NCBI GenBank assembly: GCA_934670175.1
Contig: CAKUOX010000053.1
Coordinates: 1 to 16,260, forward strand
Length of the DNA: 16,260 nucleotides
Direction: 5' to 3'
From: an uncultured Clostridia bacterium
GTDB lineage: Bacteria > Bacillota > Clostridia > Christensenellales > Aristaeellaceae
A model generated the notes under the pieces. It made no database searches and was not told the DNA's origin. It saw nothing but the letters and a program-made list of their open reading frames with translations. Both the position numbers and the translations under genes were made by a program. How positions within the stretch are numbered: the first letter of the stretch is position 1; every line of letters begins with the position of its first letter. Shown in pieces: positions 1-7,048 of the stretch.

Positions 1-113
1 TTACGGCGTTTCACTCATTTCTATTCTGACTTCTCTTTTCCTCTTCGCTCTCGCTGTATCGTTTTCAAGGATCGCTCCGTCGCTCGCTTGATTTACTCTC
101 GCGCTCAACGCAA
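1..113 (-). other. Probable 5' leader of an rRNA operon lying off the left edge
   Basis: This stretch follows the consensus promoter at 119-147 on the minus strand and has no convincing reading frame. At 70 to 54 it contains CCTTGAAAACGATACAG, which resembles the boxA antitermination segment CTTTGAAAACTAAACA known from Bacillus rrn leaders. No mature 16S sequence is inside the window, so the identity is inferred from the promoter strength and the boxA-like segment. A tRNA operon or another stable RNA is the alternative. Confidence 0.42.
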
Positions 114-118
114 GAGTT

Positions 119-147
119 ATTATAACAAAATCCCATGCCTTTGTCAA
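119..147 (-). promoter_or_regulatory. Consensus extended -10 promoter reading left, rRNA-type
   Basis: On the minus strand TTGACA (147 to 142) and TATAAT (124 to 119) are both perfect matches, separated by exactly 17 bases. A TGT triplet directly before the -10 makes it an extended -10. Just upstream (about 148-175) is an A/T-rich stretch resembling an UP element. Such completeness is typical of stable RNA operons. The transcript would leave the window at position 1. Confidence 0.8.
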
Positions 148-193
148 GGGGAAATTTTCAATTTATGCCGAAATTTGCTGACCGCAGGATATT

Positions 194-218
194 GTGGCAT
201 ATCCGCGGCAAATGCCAC
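194..218. repeat. Small inverted repeat after the ylbJ-like gene
   Basis: GTGGCAT (194-200) and ATGCCAC (212-218) can pair around an 11-base loop. It lies between the stop codon of the ylbJ-like gene (242) and the rRNA-type promoter, where a terminator would be expected. No T-tract follows on either strand, so termination is uncertain. The rest of 148-241 shows nothing else recognisable. Confidence 0.3.
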
Positions 219-241
219 CAGATATGGCTTTACGAGCCGTT

Positions 242-1255
242 TTATGCGCCGATTTTTGGCTCGATCGTTTTGTTAAGATATTTGTTTTTTGTCGCCCAAA
301 AAAGTCCCGGCACGCACAGGCAGCCGGCAGCGAGCAGCGACGCCGCATAAATATTTACATTCGCCGGCGCACCTGGTGCTGCGTTTACTGCGAGCAGACC
401 GCAGGCAACGGCGAGGATCGCCGCCGCGACGCCGCGCACGCACAGATATGTACGCCACGAAATGCCCATATCCGCCAGCACGCGCATGTTCTGCGCCGCA
501 ATGCACAGCCCGCCGAAGCCGATGGCCGCGCCCTGGATGAGCAGCTTCCCTTCACATTCCCAAGCGGCAAGCCGTGCAAGCCCGCTGGGCAGATCTGCGG
601 CAAGCAGGAGGGCATCACCCGCAGCATCGCCCACGAACGACGCCGCGACGCTGCTGATCGCGCTGAAAAGCACCATGTGTCCACAGATAGTCAACAATAT
701 CTCCACAGCGTGTACCATCCCGCCGCGCGTTTCAGCCGTTGGCGCGATCCTGCCTTCACCGAGCGGGAAATATTCCAGCAGGCGCAGCATTGCCAGCTGC
801 ACGGCGGCCTGAATACAGGCAAGGCGCAGGCCGAGCGCCGCAGAACCATACAGTCCCGCGCCGACGCCCATGATGAGATACGCCGGACTCAGCCCGCAGA
901 GCGCCAGCGCCAACCGCCGCGCCTGGGCAGGCTCAAGCCCTGCATTCGCCGCTACGCGGCGCACGGCCACCGCGCCGCCCGGCGAACCGGCGGCCATACC
1001 GGCAATCAGCGCGGGCGCTGCGGCGCCGGACAGGCGAAACAGCGGCCGCATCAGTCCGGACAGCAGCCGATCGTAGACCGCGCAGGCCTCGGCGCTCGTG
1101 AGCGCAGGCATCAGCGCCAGAAAGGGAAGCAGAGACGGCGCGACATTCTGCGCCCAGAGCCGCATGGCTCGCTGTGCACCCGCAGCGGAAATCTCCGGCC
1201 GCAGCAGGATCAGCGCGGCCGCGGCCAGCGAAAGAAAAAAGCGCATACGCTTCAT
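242..1255 (-). CDS. ylbJ: YlbJ-like sporulation integral membrane protein
   Basis: The 337-residue protein is very hydrophobic and has several membrane segments. It begins with a short positive stretch (MKRMR) and a first membrane helix. The N-terminal half carries the Gate/nucleoside-recognition type core: NVAPSLLPF, then a PLMRPLF-like stretch (GLMRPLFRLSG), then GMAAGSPGGA. The C-terminal part has GFGGLCIAAQ followed by a conserved final helix pair, as in YlbJ. In Bacillus subtilis YlbJ (about 408 residues) is an inner-membrane protein needed for spore formation. This copy is shorter, which is common in Clostridia. The ATG at 1255 lies 46 bp after the dut stop, with a G-rich ribosome site (GGTGGGGG), so the two are probably cotranscribed. 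The transport substrate is unknown. Assignment rests on motif resemblance; a more distant YlbJ paralogue is possible. Confidence 0.75.
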   Translation of the reverse strand: MKRMRFFLSLAAAALILLRPEISAAGAQRAMRLWAQNVAPSLLPFLALMPALTSAEACAVYDRLLSGLMRPLFRLSGAAAPALIAGMAAGSPGGAVAVRRVAANAGLEPAQARRLALALCGLSPAYLIMGVGAGLYGSAALGLRLACIQAAVQLAMLRLLEYFPLGEGRIAPTAETRGGMVHAVEILLTICGHMVLFSAISSVAASFVGDAAGDALLLAADLPSGLARLAAWECEGKLLIQGAAIGFGGLCIAAQNMRVLADMGISWRTYLCVRGVAAAILAVACGLLAVNAAPGAPANVNIYAASLLAAGCLCVPGLFWATKNKYLNKTIEPKIGA

Positions 1256-1301
1256 ACCGGCAGAATCACCCCCACCGGCAGGCTATGCGCGAGCACGCCG
1301 C

Positions 1302-1793
1302 TTATGCCGGATCGGTGCTGCCGAAACCGCCGGTACGCGCGGTGGCCGCGTCGTCATCCTCGGTGACACCGAAGGGCAGAAGCACGCCCTGGGCAAAGGC
1401 TTCTCCGCGCCGCACGACGAGCGTTTTGCCCTCGGAATTGGCGTTGACGAGCTTGATACGGATGTGTCCCTCGTTTTCCGCGCCGAAATAATCCGAATCG
1501 ATCACGCCGACGCTGTTGTACAGCTGCACGCGATATTTAAAGCCCTGCCCCGAGCGCGGAAAGAGCATGAGCACCCAGCCCGTATCGATGCGCGCGCGCA
1601 CGCCGGTGGGAATATCGATAAATTCGCCGGGCGCGAGCGTGAAATCGAGGGGCGAGAAAAAATCGTAGCCCGCAGAGCCGGACGTGGCGCGGCGCGGCAG
1701 GCGAAGCTCCGCCCACGGGCAGGGCGCGTCGAAGCGCCAGTCGGCCTCGAACTGCGGCTGGGATACCTTCATGAACTGAGCGACCTTCTGCAT
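1302..1793 (-). CDS. dut: dUTP diphosphatase (dUTPase)
   Basis: This 163-residue protein hydrolyses dUTP to dUMP and pyrophosphate. That keeps uracil out of DNA and supplies dUMP for thymidylate synthesis. All five trimeric dUTPase motifs are visible in order: TSGSAGYDF (I), PRSGQGFKY (II), GVIDSDYFGAENEG with the catalytic Asp (III), GEAFAQGVLLPF (IV) and TGGFGSTD (V, the C-terminal arm that closes over the substrate). The N-terminal extension (KVAQFMKVS...FEADW) matches the clostridial subgroup. ATG at 1793 is preceded by GGAGG six bases away. A longer start at 1821 is in another frame. A promoter lies 45 bp upstream, divergent from pyk, and the ylbJ-like gene follows on the same strand. 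Confidence 0.95.
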   Translation of the reverse strand: MQKVAQFMKVSQPQFEADWRFDAPCPWAELRLPRRATSGSAGYDFFSPLDFTLAPGEFIDIPTGVRARIDTGWVLMLFPRSGQGFKYRVQLYNSVGVIDSDYFGAENEGHIRIKLVNANSEGKTLVVRRGEAFAQGVLLPFGVTEDDDAATARTGGFGSTDPA

Positions 1794-1838
1794 ATCTTGC
1801 CTCCGAAAACATATTCTTCATCTATTATATATATTGGC

Positions 1839-1867
1839 ATTATAGCACGCATGCTGCGCGCCTTCAA
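1839..1867 (-). promoter_or_regulatory. Promoter of dut (and ylbJ-like gene)
   Basis: On the minus strand TTGAAG (1867 to 1862) and a perfect TATAAT (1844 to 1839) are 17 bases apart. The -10 box ends 45 bp before the dut ATG, leaving a short leader with the GGAGG ribosome site at 1803 to 1799. Confidence 0.75.
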
Positions 1868-1925
1868 GCCGTGTCTGCAAACCGTATAGATTTGCCCGCG
1901 CCAGGTTAACAGCAGCGCACGCGAA

Positions 1926-1955
1926 TTGACATTCATACGCGCGTGTGTCTATAAT
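1926..1955 (+). promoter_or_regulatory. Promoter of pyk
   Basis: TTGACA (1926-1931) and TATAAT (1950-1955) are perfect consensus hexamers with an 18-base spacer. They point toward pyk, about 47 bp before its ATG. The dut promoter is back to back with it, the two -35 boxes being about 58 bp apart. Short arms CACGCG (1918-1923) and CGCGTG (1940-1945) flank the -35 box and could be an operator, though this is weak. Confidence 0.8.
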
Positions 1956-2002
1956 ATTATGGCGGATTTTTCTGCCGGGTTCATTGAAGGAGAGAGATAT
2001 AC

Positions 2003-3415
2003 ATGCGTAAGACCAAAATTATATGCACCATCGGCCCCGCCTGTGCCGACGAGGAAACGCTGCGCCGGATGTGTCTGGCGGGCATGAACGTGGCGCGGCT
2101 GAATTTCTCGCACGGCACGCACGACGACCACCTGGCGCACATACGCCGCATCCGCAAGGTGCGCGAGGAGCTGCACCTGCCCATCGCCATTATGCTGGAT
2201 ACGAAGGGACCCGAATACCGAATCGGCTGCTTTGAAAACGGCAGCATCGAGCTGAAGGACGGCGACCTGTTCACGCTGACGACGCAGGACGTCGTGGGCG
2301 ACGAGACTCGTGTTTCCGTAAGCTACAAGGGGCTGTGCAGCGAGCTGAAGCCCGGCGACCATGTGCTCATCAACAACGGCCTGCTGGTGCTGGAGGTGCT
2401 GGAAGCCGACGCGCAGGATGCGAAGTGCCGCGTACTGACCGGTGGAACGCTGAGCAGCCGCAAGAGCATGAGCTTCCCTGGGCGCGTGTTCACCCACGCC
2501 TACCTGAGCGAGCAGGACAAGGCCGACCTGCTCTTCGGCGCAGAAAACGACGTTGACTTCATCGCCTGTTCCTTTGTTTCCCGCAAGGAGGATCTGCTCT
2601 CTGTGCGCGAATTTCTGGCGGCGCACGGCGCGAGCGACATCGACCTGATCGCGAAGATCGAGAACCGCTCGGGCGTGGACAATCTGGAGGACATCTGTAC
2701 CGCGTGCGACGGCGTGATGGTGGCGCGCGGCGATCTGGGCGTGGAGATCCCGTTTGAGGAGCTGCCCGCCATACAGAAGCGCGTGATTACCGAATGCCGC
2801 ATGCTGGGTAAGCGCGTGATCACCGCCACGGAAATGCTGGAATCCATGATAACGAACGTTCGCCCCACGCGCGCGGAGATCTCTGACGTGGCCAATGCCG
2901 TGTACGACGGCAGCAGCGCGATCATGCTCTCCGGCGAAACGGCGGCGGGCAAATATCCGGATCTGGCGGTAGAGACGATGGCGCGCATTGCGGAGGAAAC
3001 GGAGAAACACGTTTCCTACACCAAGCGCTTCCGCGACGCAGAATTTAAGATGCAGAACGTGGTGGATGCGATCTCTCACGCGGTGTGCGGCATGGCGATC
3101 GACATCGGCGCGAAGCTGATCGTGGTCTGCTCGCTGTCCGGACGCACGGTGCGCATGGTATCGCGCTTCCGCTCGCCCACGGATATTCTGGGCGTGACCA
3201 CGGACGAGAAGAGCTGGCGGAAGCTGGCGCTGTCCTGGGGCGTGCTGCCCGCGCTGACCGACCGCTTCGATTCGACGGACGTGCTCTTTTTCAATGCGAA
3301 GAATCTGGCGCGGGATCTGTTCCACCTGCCCAAGGGCACGCGCATCGTCATCACCGGCGGCCTGACGAACGGCACCTCCGGCAATACGAATATCATCAAG
3401 GCCGAAGTGATCTGA
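2003..3415 (+). CDS. pyk: Pyruvate kinase
   Basis: This enzyme transfers phosphate from phosphoenolpyruvate to ADP, giving pyruvate and ATP, the last step of glycolysis in the cytosol. The 470 residues cover the whole A/B/C-domain protein and lack the extra PEP-utiliser domain found at the C-terminus of Bacillus pyruvate kinases. Visible motifs: KTKIICTIGPA near the start, RLNFSHG (32-38), LDTKGPE (65-71), the active-site signature LIAKIENRSGV with Lys218, ARGDLGVEIP (241-250), and RPTRAEISDVANAV (287-300). The C domain (from about 350) has the SLSGRT segment expected at the allosteric or phosphate pocket. Small departures from common sequence are Tyr72 after KGPE (usually Ile) and Glu277 in ATEMLESM (usually Gln). 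ATG at 2003 has AAGGAGAG at 1987-1994. It has its own strong promoter and appears monocistronic. Confidence 0.97.
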   Translation: MRKTKIICTIGPACADEETLRRMCLAGMNVARLNFSHGTHDDHLAHIRRIRKVREELHLPIAIMLDTKGPEYRIGCFENGSIELKDGDLFTLTTQDVVGDETRVSVSYKGLCSELKPGDHVLINNGLLVLEVLEADAQDAKCRVLTGGTLSSRKSMSFPGRVFTHAYLSEQDKADLLFGAENDVDFIACSFVSRKEDLLSVREFLAAHGASDIDLIAKIENRSGVDNLEDICTACDGVMVARGDLGVEIPFEELPAIQKRVITECRMLGKRVITATEMLESMITNVRPTRAEISDVANAVYDGSSAIMLSGETAAGKYPDLAVETMARIAEETEKHVSYTKRFRDAEFKMQNVVDAISHAVCGMAIDIGAKLIVVCSLSGRTVRMVSRFRSPTDILGVTTDEKSWRKLALSWGVLPALTDRFDSTDVLFFNAKNLARDLFHLPKGTRIVITGGLTNGTSGNTNIIKAEVI

Positions 3416-3421
3416 TTTTGC

Positions 3422-3450
3422 TTGAAAGCGCCGCGCGCATCTGGTAAAAT
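3422..3450 (+). promoter_or_regulatory. Promoter of citXG
   Basis: TTGAAA (3422-3427) and TAAAAT (3445-3450) are 17 bases apart, with TGG before the -10 giving an extended -10 (TGn). It starts just 7 bp after the pyk stop and lies upstream of the hairpin at 3472-3500. A transcript starting near 3457 would therefore carry that hairpin in its 5' leader. Confidence 0.55.
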
Positions 3451-3471
3451 GATCTATAAAGTGCAGGCATG

Positions 3472-3502
3472 AACGATCCAGCGCTCCGCGCTGGATCGTT
3501 TT
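3472..3502 (+). terminator. Hairpin after pyk: terminator, possibly also an attenuator for citXG
   Basis: AACGATCCAGCGC (3472-3484) pairs perfectly with GCGCTGGATCGTT (3488-3500) around a 3-base loop. It is followed by a short T run (3499-3502) and an AT-rich stretch. It sits 57 bp after the pyk stop and is the best candidate for pyk termination. The U-tract is short, so read-through into citXG is plausible. Confidence 0.7.
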
Positions 3503-3522
3503 GATTATGGAGGGATCGCCCC

Positions 3523-4881
3523 ATGCGGATCTATCGTGAAAGCGCGCCGGTGAGCATCGTAGAGGTGCTGAACGCGCGCGATCGGCGCGCAGCGCGGCAG
3601 CGGGAACGGCTGCGCAGCGGCGGCACGCTGGTTTGGCTGACGATGAATATTCCCGGCGCAGTAAAGATCACGCCGCCCATCGGCGAGGCGTTTGAAGCGG
3701 GCGTTTCGGCCATCGCCGCGGCGTTCGGCGGCATACCCGAGCGCTTCTGCTCAAACGCGGGGCTGGAGGCCTGCCTGCTGTGCGCGCACCCCGCCGCCGA
3801 AGTCAAGCGCAAGGCGGCGCACATAGAGGATGCGAGCGGCGTCGGGCGGCTATTGGACATCGACGTGCTCGGCGCGGACGGCGTAAAGCTCTCCCGCGAG
3901 GCGCTGGGACTGCCGCCGCGCAGCTGTCTGATCTGCGGCGGCCCCGCGTTTGTCTGCGCGCGCAGCCGTGCCCACGGACTGGACGCGCTGCGGGCGGAGG
4001 TCGAACGGCGCATCGCGCTGTGGCGCGCGGACGCGCTGCCGAAGCGCATCGGCGCAATGGCCGTGGACGCGCTGATTCGTGAGGCCGAGACCACACCCAA
4101 GCCCGGGCTGGTGGACAGGCGCAACTGCGGCTCGCATCCGGACATGGATCTCGGCCTGCTGCGGCGCAGTGCGCTTTCACTGGGCGATTATTTCACCGTC
4201 TGCGCGCGCACAGGCTTTGCCGCACCGGCGGACACGGATATTTTTCCCGAATTGCAGCGCGCGGGCATCGCAGCGGAGCAGACCATGCAGCGCGCGACTG
4301 GCGGCGTGAACGCGCATCGGGGCGCGATATTCTCCCTGGGGCTGCTGTGCGCGGCGGCGGCGCAGTGTCTGCGCGAATACGACGCGCCGGCGGAGCGCAT
4401 CTGCCGCCTGGCCGGAGAGCTCGTCGCGCCGCACGCTGCGCGGACGCTCGCCGCGCTTACGCCCGAGACTGCGCGCAGCTTCGGCGAGGCGCTGTACGCT
4501 GCCACCGGCATCCGTGGAGCGCGCGGCGAAGCGGCGGACGGTTTTCCATCGCTGACGGGCATCGCGCTGCCGATGCTCGAAAAATACGCCGCGCTGGGCG
4601 CGGAGGCCGCGGGCGCGCGAACGCTGATCCACCTGCTGGCGCAGACCGACGACACCACGCTGATCCGCCGCGGCGGACTGGCACGGGCGGAGCAAATGCG
4701 CGCCTCGGCACAAAAACTCGCCGCAGGCGAAATGACCTGCGACGAGCTAACTGCACTGGACGATCTGTTTATTTCGGAAAACCTCACCTGCGGCGGCTGC
4801 GCGGATATGCTGGCCTGCGCCTATTTCCTGCAGGCCGCCGCAGAGGAGCCCTCACTGCCCGATCAATCCATGAATATTTAG
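3523..4881 (+). CDS. citXG: CitX-CitG fusion: citrate lyase holo-ACP synthase / triphosphoribosyl-dephospho-CoA synthase
   Basis: This 452-residue protein joins two enzymes that mature citrate lyase. The CitG part makes 2'-(5''-triphosphoribosyl)-3'-dephospho-CoA from ATP and dephospho-CoA; the CitX part attaches that group to the acyl carrier subunit CitD. The CitX domain spans about residues 1-165, with LDIDVLG (111-117), a VKLSREALGLPPRSC segment and CARSRAH (145-151). The CitG domain runs from about 178 to 445, with TPKPGLVDRRNCGSHPDMD (191-209) and ATGGVNAHRGAIFSLG (258-273). Fused CitXG proteins are known in other bacteria. ATG at 3523 has GGAGGG at 3509-3514. No citC, citD, citE or citF gene lies in the window. 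The 3' end overlaps the convergent gene by 30 bp. Confidence 0.93.
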   Translation: MRIYRESAPVSIVEVLNARDRRAARQRERLRSGGTLVWLTMNIPGAVKITPPIGEAFEAGVSAIAAAFGGIPERFCSNAGLEACLLCAHPAAEVKRKAAHIEDASGVGRLLDIDVLGADGVKLSREALGLPPRSCLICGGPAFVCARSRAHGLDALRAEVERRIALWRADALPKRIGAMAVDALIREAETTPKPGLVDRRNCGSHPDMDLGLLRRSALSLGDYFTVCARTGFAAPADTDIFPELQRAGIAAEQTMQRATGGVNAHRGAIFSLGLLCAAAAQCLREYDAPAERICRLAGELVAPHAARTLAALTPETARSFGEALYAATGIRGARGEAADGFPSLTGIALPMLEKYAALGAEAAGARTLIHLLAQTDDTTLIRRGGLARAEQMRASAQKLAAGEMTCDELTALDDLFISENLTCGGCADMLACAYFLQAAAEEPSLPDQSMNI

Positions 4882-7035
4882 CGTGGACGCCAGCGCGCAG
4901 TCGATCACATACGCGCCGTCCCGATCCAGATACTCCGTCCAGCCCTCGGCGCTCGGAAGCGAACAGAAGCTGTCAATATCCGCCTGCGTGGCGGTGAAGG
5001 GCAGCTTTGTGGTTTCCAGCAGGTAGTATTCCCCGCTGCCCTCCCAGGTCTCCAGCGCTACCTGCGCATGGCCGGGCGTGATAATAATCATGGCGTTCAT
5101 ATTGGCCGACTGCAGCGCGGACGCCACCAGCAGCGCCGTTTCGATGCAGATGCCCGAGCGGCTGGAGAGCACCTCGGACGGCGGCAGCACGCGCTGGTTC
5201 GCGCCGAAGGAATACGGCCCCATGTTGTAGCGCACGCCGCGCTCGCTGATCGCGCCCTGGATGCCCAGCGCCTGAATGAGCGTCGTATCCTCGGGCGATA
5301 CATCCTCGGGATACGCCAGCTGGTAGCCGGGCAGGCTCTCATAGCCCTCGCCGAAGGTGCTGCGAATCCAGTCGATGGCATCGCGGCGGAGGTCGAGCAC
5401 CGCCTGCGATTCCGGATCCAGCCACGCCAGCAGCGTGTACGGCTCGATGATGCCGAATTCATTGTTGTACATGGAGAAGTCATAGAGGCTGCGCAGCGTC
5501 ACGTTCCGGCTCTCGGCGGCCAGAATCGCGCCCGTTTCCTTATCGGTGACCTTCAGCACGATCTGCGTGGCCTTTTCACTGCTGAGCGACGGCACATCCG
5601 GCAGTACGGGCGGCTTGATCTGGAAAAAGCGCGTTTCGGGCGTAACGGTGACCAGCTGATAATACTGCTGCGAAAAGCCGGTGATTTCCGCCTCGATCAG
5701 CACCTCGCGGCTGCCCGAGCCGGTATAGAGCAGCAGATTGATCGCCGAATCCATGGAAGGGTAGAGATTCGGATAGATCTCATCGGCGAAGGAATAATAC
5801 AGCTCCACCTCGTCCGAAGGCGCCTGATCCGAGCACAGCGCGGCGCAGATATCGTACTGCGTTATCAGGAGCGTATACATCATGCTTTCATAGTGCCAGA
5901 GTATCGCGGGCTGCCGCGCCACGAGCTGCTCGGAGGAAAAGCGCATCAGCGGATCCTGATTCACGATGGCCGTGTAGTCTGCGTAGAGCTTATCCTGAAA
6001 GGCGTCGATCTGCCGGACATAGCCCGCCCAGATGTCGGTCAGCGCCGCAGGACAGTTCATGGACAGATAGTTCGCCTGCACGCCGCCCATCGCAGCATAC
6101 ATGCCGTCGAGCAGCTCGGTCTGCGACGCATACTCGCCCTGCGCCGCGCGCGCCTGATACTCCATCAGCGGATCGCTGGAATGATAGTAATCCACATAAA
6201 ACGCCAGATATTCCCGCAGTATCCGGCAAGCGGACACGGCGTTTGCGTACTGCTCGCCATGCTGCTGTGCCCAGTCGGGGCTTGCCTCAAGCGCGGCCGC
6301 GATCTGCGCGCATTCCGCCTGCGCGCTCTGGCAGCGTTCCACATATTCCAGCATCGCAGCGGCATATTCGCCGTCGCCATTTTCCATGGAACGGCTGTAT
6401 TCCTCCGTCAGCGCCTGCGTGGCGGCGGACATATCCGCGCTCAGCGCGTTCAGATGCGCATACATCGCGGCAAAATCCACGTCCGGCTCGGCAGCCTGCG
6501 CGCCTTCGGCGAAGGCGAAGGTCTCCGAGGCGTGAACGAGCGCGGAGAGCACCGCGTCTGCATCGTCCTGCAGATATGCTGCGCCATACAGCAGCGCATA
6601 GCCGCCGCGCTGCTCCCACAGGTACGCGCCCTCGACGATCGCGCCGCTTTCCGCATCGGTATAGGCGTAGATCATCGCGTCCATGGCGATGCCGCGCAGC
6701 TCCAGCGGCACAGGCGCGTCGCCGGGATCGCTCACCATCGAATCGCCCATCGCTTCCCGCAGCGCCGCACCGGTCTGCGCGAAGAACGCCGCCTCGTCCA
6801 ATTCACCGTCGCCGATCCAGATCATGCGGAAATTGGAATTGCTCTCTCCGGTGTAGACCCACACGAAGCCATCCTGCTCATATATTGCGGCGCTGGACGG
6901 CGCTTCGAAGGAGAAGCCGTAGCCCTGGCTGTCATAGCGGACATAGGCCGTTTCGGCAGCGGCGCAGAGCGCGGAGGCAAGCAGCGCGGCCGCGATCAGC
7001 AGCGCCAGAGCGCAGCGAACAAACCTTCTTTTCAT
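4852..7035 (-). CDS. Exported protein with a C-terminal transglutaminase-like domain
   Basis: The 727-residue protein starts with a clear export signal: MKRR, a hydrophobic helix and an alanine-rich cleavage region by about residue 27. No proper lipobox is present. The following segment (about 30-170) is rich in Tyr/Trp/Gly and acidic residues, then comes a long mostly helical middle (about 190-450) and a more beta-like part (about 470-560). Near the C-terminus SGICIETALL, TPGHAQVALE and YYLLETT supply a plausible Cys630-His656-Glu674 triad of the transglutaminase/protease-like fold. Such domains in secreted bacterial proteins can act as cysteine peptidases or crosslinkers; the substrate here cannot be told. 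ATG at 7035 follows GAGAGG at 7048 to 7043. An upstream in-frame extension to 7203 overlaps the RadC-like gene and is unlikely. It is the third gene of the dnaX operon, 13 bp after the RadC-like gene. Confidence 0.8.
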   Translation of the reverse strand: MKRRFVRCALALLIAAALLASALCAAAETAYVRYDSQGYGFSFEAPSSAAIYEQDGFVWVYTGESNSNFRMIWIGDGELDEAAFFAQTGAALREAMGDSMVSDPGDAPVPLELRGIAMDAMIYAYTDAESGAIVEGAYLWEQRGGYALLYGAAYLQDDADAVLSALVHASETFAFAEGAQAAEPDVDFAAMYAHLNALSADMSAATQALTEEYSRSMENGDGEYAAAMLEYVERCQSAQAECAQIAAALEASPDWAQQHGEQYANAVSACRILREYLAFYVDYYHSSDPLMEYQARAAQGEYASQTELLDGMYAAMGGVQANYLSMNCPAALTDIWAGYVRQIDAFQDKLYADYTAIVNQDPLMRFSSEQLVARQPAILWHYESMMYTLLITQYDICAALCSDQAPSDEVELYYSFADEIYPNLYPSMDSAINLLLYTGSGSREVLIEAEITGFSQQYYQLVTVTPETRFFQIKPPVLPDVPSLSSEKATQIVLKVTDKETGAILAAESRNVTLRSLYDFSMYNNEFGIIEPYTLLAWLDPESQAVLDLRRDAIDWIRSTFGEGYESLPGYQLAYPEDVSPEDTTLIQALGIQGAISERGVRYNMGPYSFGANQRVLPPSEVLSSRSGICIETALLVASALQSANMNAMIIITPGHAQVALETWEGSGEYYLLETTKLPFTATQADIDSFCSLPSAEGWTEYLDRDGAYVIDCALASTLNIHGLIGQ

Positions 7036-7048
7036 AAATACACCTCTC

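Noticed and set aside
194..1366. Plus-strand frame of 390 codons
   Set aside because: It is antisense to the ylbJ-like gene and has no start signal or domain.
1949..3325. Minus-strand frame of 458 codons
   Set aside because: It is antisense to an unmistakable pyruvate kinase and rich in His/Arg/Ala as expected from a shadow.
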